Below are positions 37,593-46,846 of a stretch of DNA of 64,000 nucleotides, in pieces; positions within the stretch are counted from its first letter, which is position 1; each line of letters begins with the position of its first letter. The position numbers were made by a program, and so were the translations under genes. The stretch is from Mucilaginibacter sp. SMC90. Lineage in GTDB: Bacteria; Bacteroidota; Bacteroidia; Sphingobacteriales; Sphingobacteriaceae. Location of the stretch: NCBI RefSeq assembly GCF_022811725.1, contig NZ_CP094527.1:1488001-1552000 (forward strand). Direction: 5' to 3'. A model generated the notes under the pieces. It was not told where the DNA came from. It ran no database searches and was given only the letters and a program-made list of their open reading frames with translations.

Positions 37593-37680
37593 TGGTGGAG
37601 AGTTTGTTTGGCGGCTTAACCAGCTAACCGGCCCTGTAAGTAGGGGATTGCTTCGTGCCTCGCAATGACGTGGTGGAGAG
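37541..37680 (+). repeat. Two tandem copies of a 62-bp unit, 78-bp period
   Basis: Units at 37541-37602 and 37619-37680 both read ACCAGCTAACCGG, then CTGTAAGTAG, GGATTGCTTCGT, CCTCGCAATGACGTGGTGG and AGAG. Differences are A/G at a few positions. They double the right arm of the GIY-YIG frame, so this is a local duplication of the repeat. Confidence 0.8.
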
Positions 37681-37739
37681 AGGTAGTTGAACACCCCAAA
37701 AATAAATCTGCAAAACCCTGCATAATATATTAATCCTGT

Positions 37740-37747
37740 TATATTTG
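37740..37747 (+). promoter_or_regulatory. Candidate -7 box (TATATTTG) for glgB
   Basis: TATATTTG fits TAnnTTTG 71 bp upstream of the glgB ATG. No clear -33 TTTG at the right distance. Confidence 0.35.
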
Positions 37748-37817
37748 ATTGCATATAAACCAAACTCATTCCTGTGATTTGGGTTATCTTATAACACCCT
37801 AACAGGTTATCTATATC

Positions 37818-40067
37818 ATGGCCAAAAAAACAACTAAAACCGAAAATCCTTTACCGGATGTAAAGCCAGTAAAGGAAAAAAAAGCCGTCACTAAGGTCAA
37901 AGCCGATAAAGTAACGCCTGAAGCAGGAAGCCCTGAGCCTAAAAAGGCAGCTAAAACTAAAGTAGTTGCCGCCGAAAAGCCAGCCACCGAAACAAAAGTT
38001 GCCCCTGTTAAAGCTAAAGCGGTTGTAGCCGAAAAGCCTGCTGCCGGTAAAAAAGCTGCCCCTGCTAAATCAAAGACCGCTAAAGCGGAGAAGCCAGCTG
38101 AAACTATTGCTGTGCAGCCTGCAAAGCTTAAAGCCGTTGAATCATACAGCCGTTTTACTGATTTTGATATTAGTTTATTTAAATCGGGCAAGCATTATAA
38201 GCTATACGAAAAGCTGGGTTCGCATGTGGTAGAATATCAAGGTGTTGTGGGTACCTATTTTGCTGTTTGGGCGCCAAACGCACAATATGTAGCGGTAATA
38301 GGTAATTTCAATGGCTGGAACCGCGGTTCGCATAGTTTGAACGCCCGCTGGGATTCATCAGGGATTTGGGAAGGGTTTATACCTAATATTGGCGTAGGCG
38401 AAACTTATAAATATTTTATTAATTCATCAAGCGGCGAAGATCTTGAAAAAAGCGATCCCTTTGCTTTGCGTTGGGAACTACCGCCGCGTACGGCTTCGAT
38501 AGTTGCTGATACCTACTATGAGTGGAAAGATCAGGACTGGATGAAAAACCGTCAGGAACATAACGCCCTTGATAAGCCATATTCGGTTTATGAGGTACAT
38601 TTAGGCTCATGGGCACGTAACTTGGAAAGTCCGGATGAGTTTTTGACCTATACACAACTGGCCGAAAAGCTGGTGCCTTACGTTAAGGATATGGGCTTTA
38701 CACATGTGGAGTTTATGCCGATAATGGAGCACCCATACTATCCAAGCTGGGGTTACCAGGTGAGCGGTTATTTTGCTGCGGCATCGCGTTATGGCACACC
38801 ACAGGAGCTGATGTACCTGATAGAGGAGTTTCACAAAGCCGGTATTGGCGTGATATTGGATTGGGTTCCTTCACATTTTCCGGGAGATATTCATGCGCTT
38901 TACAGGTTTGATGGCACACATCTTTATGAGCATGCTGATGCGCGCAAAGGTTTTCATCCCGACTGGAAATCGTATATATTTAATTACGGCCGTAACGAAG
39001 TTAGGGCATTTCTGATCAGTAACGCTTTGTTCTGGCTTGACAGGTACCATGCCGATGGTTTGCGTGTAGATGCAGTAGCTTCAATGCTGTACCTTGATTA
39101 CTCGCGTAAGCATGGCGAATGGGAAGCCAATATGTATGGCGGCAACGAAAATCTTGAAGCCATATCATTTTTGAAGGAATTTAATGAGGCCGTTTACAGC
39201 CATTTCCCATCGGTACAAACCATTGCCGAGGAGTCTACTTCGTTTACAGGCGTTAGCCGCCCGGTTTACTTGGGTGGTTTAGGCTTTGGTATGAAGTGGA
39301 TGATGGGTTGGATGCACGATACCATAGGGTATTTTAAAGAAGACCCGATACACCGCAAGTATCACCATAACGAAATCACTTTTAGTACCATATACGCTTT
39401 TACCGAAAACTTTATGCTGCCTTTCTCGCACGATGAGGTAGTATATGGTAAAGGCAGCATGTTGCGCAAAATGCCGGGCGACGAATGGAGACAATTCGCA
39501 AATTTACGCCTGATGTACGGCTATATGTTCACCCATCCCGGCGCTAAACTGTTGTTTATGGGTGCTGAATTTGGCCAGGGTGATGAATGGAATTTTGGCC
39601 AGTCGTTACAGTGGCATGTGCTTCAGTATCCTAATCATCGAGGCATAAGCGAAACAGTTAAAGCGCTCAATCATCTGTATCGCGATGAACCGGCGCTGTA
39701 CGAAAAAGCTTTTTCGTTTGAAGGCTTTGAATGGGTTGATGGCGGCAATGCCAATGATTCCATACTGGTATATCGCCGTATGGGACACGATAGTAAAAAC
39801 GATTTGATGATTGTCCTGAACATGACCCCGGTTATCCGCAAGGATTACCGCATTGGTGTACCTGCGGCCGGTAAATGGAAAGAGATATTTAACTCCGACC
39901 AGGAGAAATATTGGGGCAGTGGCATTATTAATTATGATGCCGTAAATTCTGAACCCGTTAAATGGCACGGCAAAGCGCAATCTATCAAAATTACGATACC
40001 ACCATTAGCCGCAACCGTATTTAAACTGACGCCCGATGTGCCTGCTAAATATGAGTTGAAGAAATAA
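37818..40067 (+). CDS. glgB: 1,4-alpha-glucan branching enzyme with H1-like N-terminal tail
   Basis: 749-aa GH13 branching enzyme that makes alpha-1,6 branches in glycogen. The core starts at about residue 110: FAVWAPNAQYVAVIGNFNGW (CBM48), SVYEVHLGSW, EFMPIMEHPYYPSWGYQ, catalytic Asp 418 (LRVDAVAS), Glu 471 (IAEESTSF) and Asp 539 (FSHDEVVYGK). The first 107 residues are Lys/Ala/Pro-rich with repeated AEKPA motifs, unlike the usual GlgB N domain. They resemble histone-H1-type tails and may be disordered. Confidence 0.95.
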   Translation: MAKKTTKTENPLPDVKPVKEKKAVTKVKADKVTPEAGSPEPKKAAKTKVVAAEKPATETKVAPVKAKAVVAEKPAAGKKAAPAKSKTAKAEKPAETIAVQPAKLKAVESYSRFTDFDISLFKSGKHYKLYEKLGSHVVEYQGVVGTYFAVWAPNAQYVAVIGNFNGWNRGSHSLNARWDSSGIWEGFIPNIGVGETYKYFINSSSGEDLEKSDPFALRWELPPRTASIVADTYYEWKDQDWMKNRQEHNALDKPYSVYEVHLGSWARNLESPDEFLTYTQLAEKLVPYVKDMGFTHVEFMPIMEHPYYPSWGYQVSGYFAAASRYGTPQELMYLIEEFHKAGIGVILDWVPSHFPGDIHALYRFDGTHLYEHADARKGFHPDWKSYIFNYGRNEVRAFLISNALFWLDRYHADGLRVDAVASMLYLDYSRKHGEWEANMYGGNENLEAISFLKEFNEAVYSHFPSVQTIAEESTSFTGVSRPVYLGGLGFGMKWMMGWMHDTIGYFKEDPIHRKYHHNEITFSTIYAFTENFMLPFSHDEVVYGKGSMLRKMPGDEWRQFANLRLMYGYMFTHPGAKLLFMGAEFGQGDEWNFGQSLQWHVLQYPNHRGISETVKALNHLYRDEPALYEKAFSFEGFEWVDGGNANDSILVYRRMGHDSKNDLMIVLNMTPVIRKDYRIGVPAAGKWKEIFNSDQEKYWGSGIINYDAVNSEPVKWHGKAQSIKITIPPLAATVFKLTPDVPAKYELKK

Positions 40068-40079
40068 ATTTAGTTGAAC

Positions 40080-40114
40080 AAGACTTCCGAAGTTTTTAAA
40101 ACTTCGGAAGTCTT
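40080..40114. terminator. Perfect hairpin after glgB
   Basis: 17-base arms AAGACTTCCGAAGTTTT (40080-40096) and AAAACTTCGGAAGTCTT (40098-40114). The tail is TTGTT rather than a long T run, but the stem is strong. Confidence 0.8.
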
Positions 40115-40131
40115 TGTTACGATATACTTAT

Positions 40132-40218
40132 TGTCATCCTGATAAACGAAGGATTTTCTTCGCCCTGTGTAGCCGTTCTGAATATTGAAGAGGATTCTTA
40201 GCTATAGCTCAGAATGAT
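40132..40218. repeat. TGTCATCCTGA palindromic repeat
   Basis: Arms TGTCATCCTGA at the left and TCAGAATGAT at the right with inner GAAGGAT and GAAGAGGATTCTTAG. It is the third intergenic palindrome family in this window. Confidence 0.65.
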
Positions 40219-40272
40219 AAAAGCTGGTGTTGAAACAAGTTCAGGACGATGTTGTTAAGAGTATAAATAATA

Positions 40273-40464
40273 ATGAATCCCAAATTCAAATATCTTTATC
40301 TTATAGGCGGTATAGTTGCCACCATATTGCTTATTGTACAAGTAGTGGCTACTTATCCCAAACCTAATACAGTTGGAGTGATCCTTGGCGCTTTGCCAGC
40401 TTTGGCCTTGTTTTACTTATCGTACAAGGCTTATCATGTTAAAAAGGATAATGAGTTGATGTGA
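40273..40464 (+). CDS. Small two-helix membrane protein
   Basis: 63-aa predicted membrane protein. Two hydrophobic helices (about 8-27 and 35-52) are joined by a loop YPKPNTVG, and a charged tail YHVKKDNELM follows. I do not recognise a family. It stands between a repeat and a convergent gene with no operon partner. Confidence 0.5.
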   Translation: MNPKFKYLYLIGGIVATILLIVQVVATYPKPNTVGVILGALPALALFYLSYKAYHVKKDNELM

Positions 40465-40510
40465 TTGATGCCTATCTATAAAATAATAATAGTACCGTCA
40501 GGCTTAGATC

Positions 40511-41173
40511 TTACTTAGCAGGGAAATGTTGGCCAATAACAAAAATTGCAGCCATTAATGCAATAATAGCACCCAGTACTCCCCATAACTGAGCGGGTTT
40601 CATGTTCGAAACTAAGTCCCCGATAGTTAATTCATCAGGAACAACTTTCTTTTTTTGGACGGCGATATCATTTTTACTGAGACTAAGTTTTTCTACTTTG
40701 CTTTTCCAACTTGCCAAAACCCCGTTAAACTCCACGGTTGATAGTGAACTTTGGCTGGGTTTTACAGTCATCACATACCAGTCATAGCCTTTTTCTAACA
40801 ACCCTTCGGCTCGTATTCCTTCTTCTACTATTACTAAAATCGGAAGGCTTTTAGCGTACGCTATCGCTGATTCAATTTGATTCTAGGGAGTGGCAAATTT
40901 AGTTGCCGGGAGTGTTGTTTCATTGGCGCTACCCCGTTTTTCGATTCCGCGTTCAAAATAGGTACGCTCAAGTGCAATAACCAAAATGCCCGAACATTCA
41001 TCCATCAAATCTTTTATTGATTTTAAAGGCGAATCAGAACTGAAGGTATTTCGCCCGATAGTATTTGGGACTAAATTTTCGCTTCTGAGCCTGTCCTCAA
41101 TATATTTTACAAAAGCTTCTTGATCAGGTGTTGTAGTGCCGCCTACACTTATAAATACTTTGGGTTGATCCAT
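40511..41173 (-). pseudogene. TIR-like membrane protein interrupted by in-frame TAG
   Basis: A 220-codon frame on the minus strand starts MDQPKVFISVGG at 41173. It is open through 96 codons and reads TAG at 40885-40883, then continues in the same frame NQIESAIAYAKSLPILVIVE to a stop at 40511. The piece after the stop is 123 codons. The context TP[TAG]NQIE suggests a lost Trp (TGG to TAG), since TPW-x-x-x-E fits TIR-like domains in which a catalytic Glu follows the Trp. The C terminus has a hydrophobic helix WGVLGAIIALMAAIFVIGQ. TIR-like assignment is by pattern only; other Rossmann-like effector folds are possible. Confidence 0.65.
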
Positions 41174-41337
41174 AATAATTAAAATAAGGTTGGTTGTTAT
41201 GTGCTGACAATCAGGTTTATAATATGTGTAAGGTAACGATAAACCTATAGCTATTCAATACTTTTTTGCAATTGCCGGAAAAAGAGACTGTGTTTTACAA
41301 AAATTGATCAAAACTGCACAGTCGTTGTAATGAAAAC

Positions 41338-41351
41338 GTACGATACGGTAC
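41338..41351. promoter_or_regulatory. Dyad GTACG-N4-GGTAC upstream of permease 1
   Basis: GTACGATACGGTAC is a 5-4-5 inverted repeat with one mismatch, 88 bp before the start at 41439. The same geometry, GTTCGAAAACGAAC, is at 44087 before the second permease. Upstream of both lies GCACA-TC-GT spacing. It is probably a regulator site shared by the two genes. Confidence 0.5.
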
Positions 41352-41438
41352 GGCGTGTTGTTTTTAATTGTTTGATTATCAGTGATTTTTATATTTGGCA
41401 TTATTTTGCCGTAAAACAAATTACAGTAAAAATATACC

Positions 41439-43826
41439 ATGTTCCGTAATTACCTGAAAACTGCCTGGCGCAATTTGCTGCGCAACCAATCAACCGCCTT
41501 TATCAATATCGGCGGGTTAAGCCTCGGCATGGCCGTTGCGCTCATTATTGGCTTGTGGATCAACGATGAGTTATCGTTTGACCGGTATCATCACAATTAT
41601 GACAGTATTGCGCAGGTAATGCAAAGCCGCGCAAATAATGGTGAAACCAGTACATCAGATATGGTGCCCCTTCCCTTGGCTAACACTTTACGTACAACTT
41701 ATGGCAATAATTTCAAATACGTGGTACAGGCCTCCGGTGTTTGGCAACACATCCTTAGTACGGGTGATAAGCACCTGATCATGAACGGGCGTTATATCCA
41801 GGCACAGATACCCGATATGCTTACACTGCAAATGGTAAGCGGGACGCGGGCTGCTTTGAACGATCCAGCTTCGGTATTACTGACAGAAACAACTGCAAAG
41901 GCACTGTTTGGCAATGCTGATGCGGCCGGTAAGATCCTGAAGCTGGACAATAAAATGACCGTTAAGGTAGGCGGTGTTTACCGTGACCTGCCGGGCAATA
42001 CCACATTTGGCAGCCTTGCATTTATGGCAGCCTGGGACTTATACAAAATAGCCGATCCAAACCTTGTAAAATCTACCGGAGATTGGGGTAATAACTCCTA
42101 CGATCTTTTTGTGCAGCTGAAAGATGGTGCAGATATGAAACAGGTATCGGCGCAGATCAGGGACGCAAAATTACTAAACGTAGATGCAGAGAGTGCAAAA
42201 CTTAAACCGGCTATCCTGCTGCACCCCATGAGTAAATGGCATCTATATGCCGAATTTAAGAATGGTGTAAATACTGGTGGAGCTGTTACCTACGTATGGC
42301 TTTTCGGGGTGATTGGTGTATTTGTACTGCTTTTAGCCTGCATCAATTTTATGAACTTGAGCACCGCACGCAGTGAAAAACGTGCACGCGAGGTTGGTGT
42401 AAGAAAAGCCGTAGGTTCGTTGCGGGGCCAGCTGATCCTGCAATTTTATACAGAGTCGGTATTGCTGGCTTTGCTGTCTTTCGTGCTCTCGCTTGTGGTA
42501 GTTGAATTTGCTTTGCCTTACTTCAATCACATTACCGATAAATCACTGAGCATGTTATGGCATAATCCTGCTTTTTGGGGGGCCGGGCTTATTTTTACGT
42601 TACTTACTGGTGTTTTAGCGGGAAGCTATCCCGCATTATATCTTTCCAATTTTCAACCTGTTAAGGTTTTGAAAGGTACATTTCGCACCGGCAAAATGGC
42701 TGCATTGCCGCGCCAGGTATTGGTTGTGGTGCAGTTTTGTGTATCTATTATATTGATCATCGGTACGCTGGTCATATACCGCCAGGTTCGTTATTCGCAA
42801 AGCCGCGAGGTGGGGTATAACCGTGCCGGTCTGCTCTCGATGGAAATGTACTCGGCTACCATCCATGATCATTTTCAATCCTTCCGAAACGATTTGCTTA
42901 ATACCGGTGCAATTGTAGATGTTGCCGAATCGAGCAGCCCAACAACTGGTATATACAACACGGTGGGCGGCCTGAAATGGACGGGCAAAAACCCAGGCTT
43001 AAATGATGAGTTTGCTATGGTTGGTGCCAGTATGCCATACGGGAAAACGGTAGACTGGAAGCTGGTAGACGGCCGGGATTTTTCCTCTGCATTTCCTTCA
43101 GACTCATCAGCTTTGGTCCTTAACGAGGCTGCAGTTCATTATATGAACCTGAAAAAGCCTGTAGGTGAAACCATCGACTGGTGGGGTAAGAAATATCATG
43201 TGGTTGGCGTAGTAAAAAATATGGTGATGCAATCGCCTTATGAACCGGTTAAGCAAAGTATCTTTTTTATCAATAAAGATGTGGGGAACGTGCTCAATAT
43301 CCGCCTCAATCCAAAAGTTGGCCCGCAAACGGCACTTGGCAGCATTGAAGGCGTATGGAAAAAGTATGTTCCTGAACAACCGTTTGATTTCAAATTTACC
43401 GATCTGGAATATCAGAAAAAGTTTGATGCCGAACAAAAAGTGGGTATCCTGTCAAGCCTGTTTACTGGCTTGGCTATCCTGATCAGTTGTCTTGGCTTGT
43501 TTGGTATGGCAGTTTTTATGGCCGAACAGCGTACCAAAGAGATAGGTGTGCATAAGGTATTGGGCGCTTCTGTCCTGAACCTTTGGCTACTCCTATGCCG
43601 CGATTTTGTGGTGCTTATTATTGTAGCATTGCTTATAGCTGCCCCGGTAGGGGCCTTTATAATGAATGGTTGGTTACAGCATTACAGCTATCATATTGAC
43701 CTTTCGGTTTGGCTGTTTGCACAAACCGCCGCCGGGGCATTTACACTCACTTTATTAACAGTTAGCTATCAAAGTATCAAAGCGGCGCTTGCCAACCCGG
43801 TGAAGAGTTTACGATCGGGGGAATAG
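41439..43826 (+). CDS. Orphan MacB/FtsX-type ABC permease 1
   Basis: 795-aa four-helix-type permease with two large extracytoplasmic MacB_PCD loops and two FtsX domains. The N-terminal signature is KTAWRNLLRNQSTAFINIGG and the FtsX region has KRAREVGVRKAVGSLRGQ near residue 325 and RTKEIGVHKVLGASVLNLW near residue 700. No ATPase gene is adjacent, so it is an orphan permease of the large Bacteroidota group; substrate unknown, possibly peptides, lipids or antibiotics. It lies divergent from the broken TIR-like gene. Confidence 0.9.
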   Translation: MFRNYLKTAWRNLLRNQSTAFINIGGLSLGMAVALIIGLWINDELSFDRYHHNYDSIAQVMQSRANNGETSTSDMVPLPLANTLRTTYGNNFKYVVQASGVWQHILSTGDKHLIMNGRYIQAQIPDMLTLQMVSGTRAALNDPASVLLTETTAKALFGNADAAGKILKLDNKMTVKVGGVYRDLPGNTTFGSLAFMAAWDLYKIADPNLVKSTGDWGNNSYDLFVQLKDGADMKQVSAQIRDAKLLNVDAESAKLKPAILLHPMSKWHLYAEFKNGVNTGGAVTYVWLFGVIGVFVLLLACINFMNLSTARSEKRAREVGVRKAVGSLRGQLILQFYTESVLLALLSFVLSLVVVEFALPYFNHITDKSLSMLWHNPAFWGAGLIFTLLTGVLAGSYPALYLSNFQPVKVLKGTFRTGKMAALPRQVLVVVQFCVSIILIIGTLVIYRQVRYSQSREVGYNRAGLLSMEMYSATIHDHFQSFRNDLLNTGAIVDVAESSSPTTGIYNTVGGLKWTGKNPGLNDEFAMVGASMPYGKTVDWKLVDGRDFSSAFPSDSSALVLNEAAVHYMNLKKPVGETIDWWGKKYHVVGVVKNMVMQSPYEPVKQSIFFINKDVGNVLNIRLNPKVGPQTALGSIEGVWKKYVPEQPFDFKFTDLEYQKKFDAEQKVGILSSLFTGLAILISCLGLFGMAVFMAEQRTKEIGVHKVLGASVLNLWLLLCRDFVVLIIVALLIAAPVGAFIMNGWLQHYSYHIDLSVWLFAQTAAGAFTLTLLTVSYQSIKAALANPVKSLRSGE

Positions 43827-44084
43827 GGAGCAGAGGTTGGAAATTTGAGATCAGTTGAAAAACGGGGAACTCAAGTATGCGCAAAATGCCGTTTTAGGGT
43901 AAACACGATTTGTACCGTGACCATAGGGAGATTGCGCATGTATCCGCAGTGGTAAAAGCACAAGTGATTGTTACAAAGGCAACCGCACTATATTTACTCT
44001 AAAAAAGGTATTCGTGATCAAGAAATCTGTTTATAAAATCAGCAATACCGCAACCCGGCAGGCCATCTCACAACCGCACAATCA

Positions 44085-44102
44085 CTGTTCGAAAACGAAC
44101 AG
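44085..44102. promoter_or_regulatory. Dyad CTGTTCG-N4-CGAACAG upstream of permease 2
   Basis: Perfect 7-4-7 inverted repeat (AAAA loop), 97 bp before the start at 44199. A GG-N10-GC pair at 44157 to 44170 (GGCATGTAATTAGC) could be a sigma-54 promoter but lacks the TTG part of the -12 element. Confidence 0.55.
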
Positions 44103-44198
44103 TTTCGTAGATTGAATATTGGCTTAAATTATTGATAATTAGATATTTATAAATAAGGCATGTAATTAGCTGAATTTCAGGTATAAACCTTTGTAGTT

Positions 44199-46616
44199 AT
44201 GCTTAAAAATTATTTGCTGGTTGCTTTTAGAAACCTCTCTAAAAACAAAGCGTTCTCTGCTATTAACATAGTAGGACTGGCTATTGGCATGGCAGCGTGC
44301 CTGCTTATTTTGCAATACGTTAGCTTTGAGCTTAGTTTTGATGATTTTCATGTCAAAAAGGATCGTGTTTTTCGCATCAATCAGGACAGGTATAACAACG
44401 GTAAGTTAAGTACCCAATGGGCCGGCGGGGCCTTCGCTCCCGGTACGGCATTTAAAACCGAGCTTCCCGAAATTGAGGAGCATGTAAAAATTGTAGGTGC
44501 GGGCCAAACAATTGCTAACTACAAGGATCAGAAAATGGTTATCCAAAACGTTTACTATGTGAGCGATGCCTTTTTCAAAACTTTCACTTTCCCATTGATA
44601 AATGGCGACCCAATCACAGCGCTTAAAGAACCTAATACAGCGGTAATTACCCGGCAAATTGCCGACAAGCTTTTTCATGGAGTAAATCCGGTTGGCCAAA
44701 CACTATATATCAATACAGATAAGCCGCTTAAAATAACCGGCGTAATAAATAACATGCCTGCCAATACGCATATGAATTTTGATATCATGCAATCATATGC
44801 TACGCTGCTTAAGGAAAATCCACCTAATAAAGATTATAACCTTGACGATGCCTGGCTAAATGATGGTTGTACAACCTATCTGCTTTTGAAACCCGGGGTT
44901 GATCCGCGGGCATTAGAGGCTAAGTTTATCCCGGTGGTAAAAAAAGCATATGATAAATATCCAGGCTCGGGCGAAGGCGGTATTTATACACTGCAGCCGG
45001 TAAAGGATATCCACTTGTACTCAAACCGGATGCTGGAGTTTCAGCCCAATGGCGATGGCAAATCGGTGTACCTGCTTCTGGGCATAGCCATTTTTGTAAT
45101 CATCATTGCCTGGATCAATTATATCAATCTGGCTACTGCCCGTGGCATTGGCAGGGCTAAAGAAGTTGGCGTGCGTAAAACCCTTGGTTCGGCAAAGGCA
45201 CAGCTTATTGCCCAGTTTATGCTGGAAGCCATGATGCTTAACGCCATGGCAATAGGGTTGGCATTACTGATCATTGTGGCCTGCTTACCTGCATTTGCCA
45301 ATATCTCGGGTATGCAAATGGGCTTTACCCTGTTTGCTAAAGTAACTTTCTGGCTGGCCGTTTTGGGGATCTTTGTGTTAGGCTCGTTCTTCAGTGGATT
45401 TTACCCGGCCCTTGTACTATCGGCTTTTAAACCGGTTGAGGTAATGAAGGGTAAGATCCTGGCATCGCCAAGGGGTGTAGTGTTGCGTAAAGGAATGGTG
45501 GTATTTCAGTTTGCTGCATCTATATTTTTGCTCATAGGCTCGCTTACAGTATTTAAACAGCTTAAATACATGCAAGGCCAAAAGTTAGGGGTAAAAATAG
45601 ACCAGACACTGGTGATCAAGGCCCCATTGATTAAGGTTGATTCATTTTACCGTAGTATGAGCTCGTTTAAGCATGAATGCCTGGCTCAAAGTGCTGTAAA
45701 AAGCGTTACGGTATCCACCTCTATCCCCGGCGAGCCGGTGGGCTGGAATGCGGGAGGTATTAAACTGGTAGGCTCCGATCAAAGTACAAGCAAGCAATAC
45801 CGTATCATAGGTGCCGATTATGACTACCTTAATGCTTATGATATTAAACTGATAGCCGGGCGCAAATTTTCGAAGGAGTTTGGCGATGAGCCGCACAGCG
45901 TAGTATTTAATAAAAAAGCGGTTGAGCAGTTGGGCTTTAACAAACCTGCCGATGCCCTTGGCAAACGCATTGATTTTTGGGGACAGGTTTACACCATTGT
46001 AGGCGTTGCCGATAACTTCCATCAGCAGTCTCTGCATGATGCTTATGATGCCATCATCTTCCGTTGTATTCCCGATGTACGGGGACCGGTATCGGTAAAG
46101 GTAAGCACCACTAATATGCCGCAAACCATTGCCGATTTAAAGAAAACCTGGGCCAGCTTTTTCCCTGGCGATCAATTTGATTATTTCTTTTTAGACCAGT
46201 TTTTTAACAAGCAGTACAAAACCGATCAGCGCTTTGGGCAAGTTTTTGGTGTGTTTACCGGCATTGCCATTTTTGTGGCTTGTTTGGGTTTATTTGGCCT
46301 GGTATCATATACTATTGTTCAACGCACCAAGGAGATAGGGATCCGCAAAGTACTGGGCGCTTCTGTAAATAATATCCTGAGGCTGCTGTACAAAGATTTT
46401 GCATTGCTGGTGGTGGTTTCGTTTATTATTTCGGCACCTATAGGCTGGTATGCAATTCATAGATGGCTGCAAACCTATGCTTTCCGGATGGATGTTAATT
46501 TGTTCCTGTTTGTTATTCCTTTTTTCCTGGTATTGCTGGTTGCGTTTGCAACGGTTTCATTTTTGAGTGTAAAAGCAGCCTTGATGAACCCTGTAAAGAG
46601 TTTGAAAACGGAGTAG
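44199..46616 (+). CDS. Orphan MacB/FtsX-type ABC permease 2
   Basis: 805-aa paralogue of the gene upstream: opening LVAFRNLSKNKAFSAINIVG, a first extracytoplasmic domain, helices with RAKEVGVRKTLGSAKAQLIAQ, and the C-terminal FtsX part with RTKEIGIRKVLGASVNNILR. About eight membrane segments are expected. No ATPase partner is nearby. The two permeases share order and a dyad-type upstream site but are separated by 372 bp, so each probably has its own promoter. A terminator follows. Confidence 0.9.
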   Translation: MLKNYLLVAFRNLSKNKAFSAINIVGLAIGMAACLLILQYVSFELSFDDFHVKKDRVFRINQDRYNNGKLSTQWAGGAFAPGTAFKTELPEIEEHVKIVGAGQTIANYKDQKMVIQNVYYVSDAFFKTFTFPLINGDPITALKEPNTAVITRQIADKLFHGVNPVGQTLYINTDKPLKITGVINNMPANTHMNFDIMQSYATLLKENPPNKDYNLDDAWLNDGCTTYLLLKPGVDPRALEAKFIPVVKKAYDKYPGSGEGGIYTLQPVKDIHLYSNRMLEFQPNGDGKSVYLLLGIAIFVIIIAWINYINLATARGIGRAKEVGVRKTLGSAKAQLIAQFMLEAMMLNAMAIGLALLIIVACLPAFANISGMQMGFTLFAKVTFWLAVLGIFVLGSFFSGFYPALVLSAFKPVEVMKGKILASPRGVVLRKGMVVFQFAASIFLLIGSLTVFKQLKYMQGQKLGVKIDQTLVIKAPLIKVDSFYRSMSSFKHECLAQSAVKSVTVSTSIPGEPVGWNAGGIKLVGSDQSTSKQYRIIGADYDYLNAYDIKLIAGRKFSKEFGDEPHSVVFNKKAVEQLGFNKPADALGKRIDFWGQVYTIVGVADNFHQQSLHDAYDAIIFRCIPDVRGPVSVKVSTTNMPQTIADLKKTWASFFPGDQFDYFFLDQFFNKQYKTDQRFGQVFGVFTGIAIFVACLGLFGLVSYTIVQRTKEIGIRKVLGASVNNILRLLYKDFALLVVVSFIISAPIGWYAIHRWLQTYAFRMDVNLFLFVIPFFLVLLVAFATVSFLSVKAALMNPVKSLKTE

Positions 46617-46653
46617 CAATTGAAATACACATAGTTAAGCGTTTAAGTTTGAG

Positions 46654-46696
46654 CAAAACAAAACCGGGGGTGTTGTACTCCCGGTTTTGTTTTGTG
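46654..46696 (+). terminator. Rho-independent terminator after permease 2
   Basis: Stem AAAACAAAACCGGG with CCCGGTTTTGTTTT and an 11-base loop, then TGTGG. Strong hairpin ending the permease message. Confidence 0.85.
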
Positions 46697-46846
46697 GATT
46701 ATAAAGAGTTTAAATACTTAGCACGCACAGTGGGCGGTATTTATATTAGTAAATATTCCATATTTTAGTTGAAAAAACAGATAAGATCTCGTTTTATTTA
46801 TTTGCTAAAAAAAGATTTTGCCGATTATCGATAGCCTCACCTGATT

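Noticed and set aside
37119..37680. CRISPR-like array from repeats near 37120-37670
   Set aside because: Only three copies in mixed orientation with a gene between; no regular spacers.
41397..41409. GGCATTATTTTGC upstream of permease 1 as sigma-54 promoter
   Set aside because: The spacing between GG and GC is nine, not ten.
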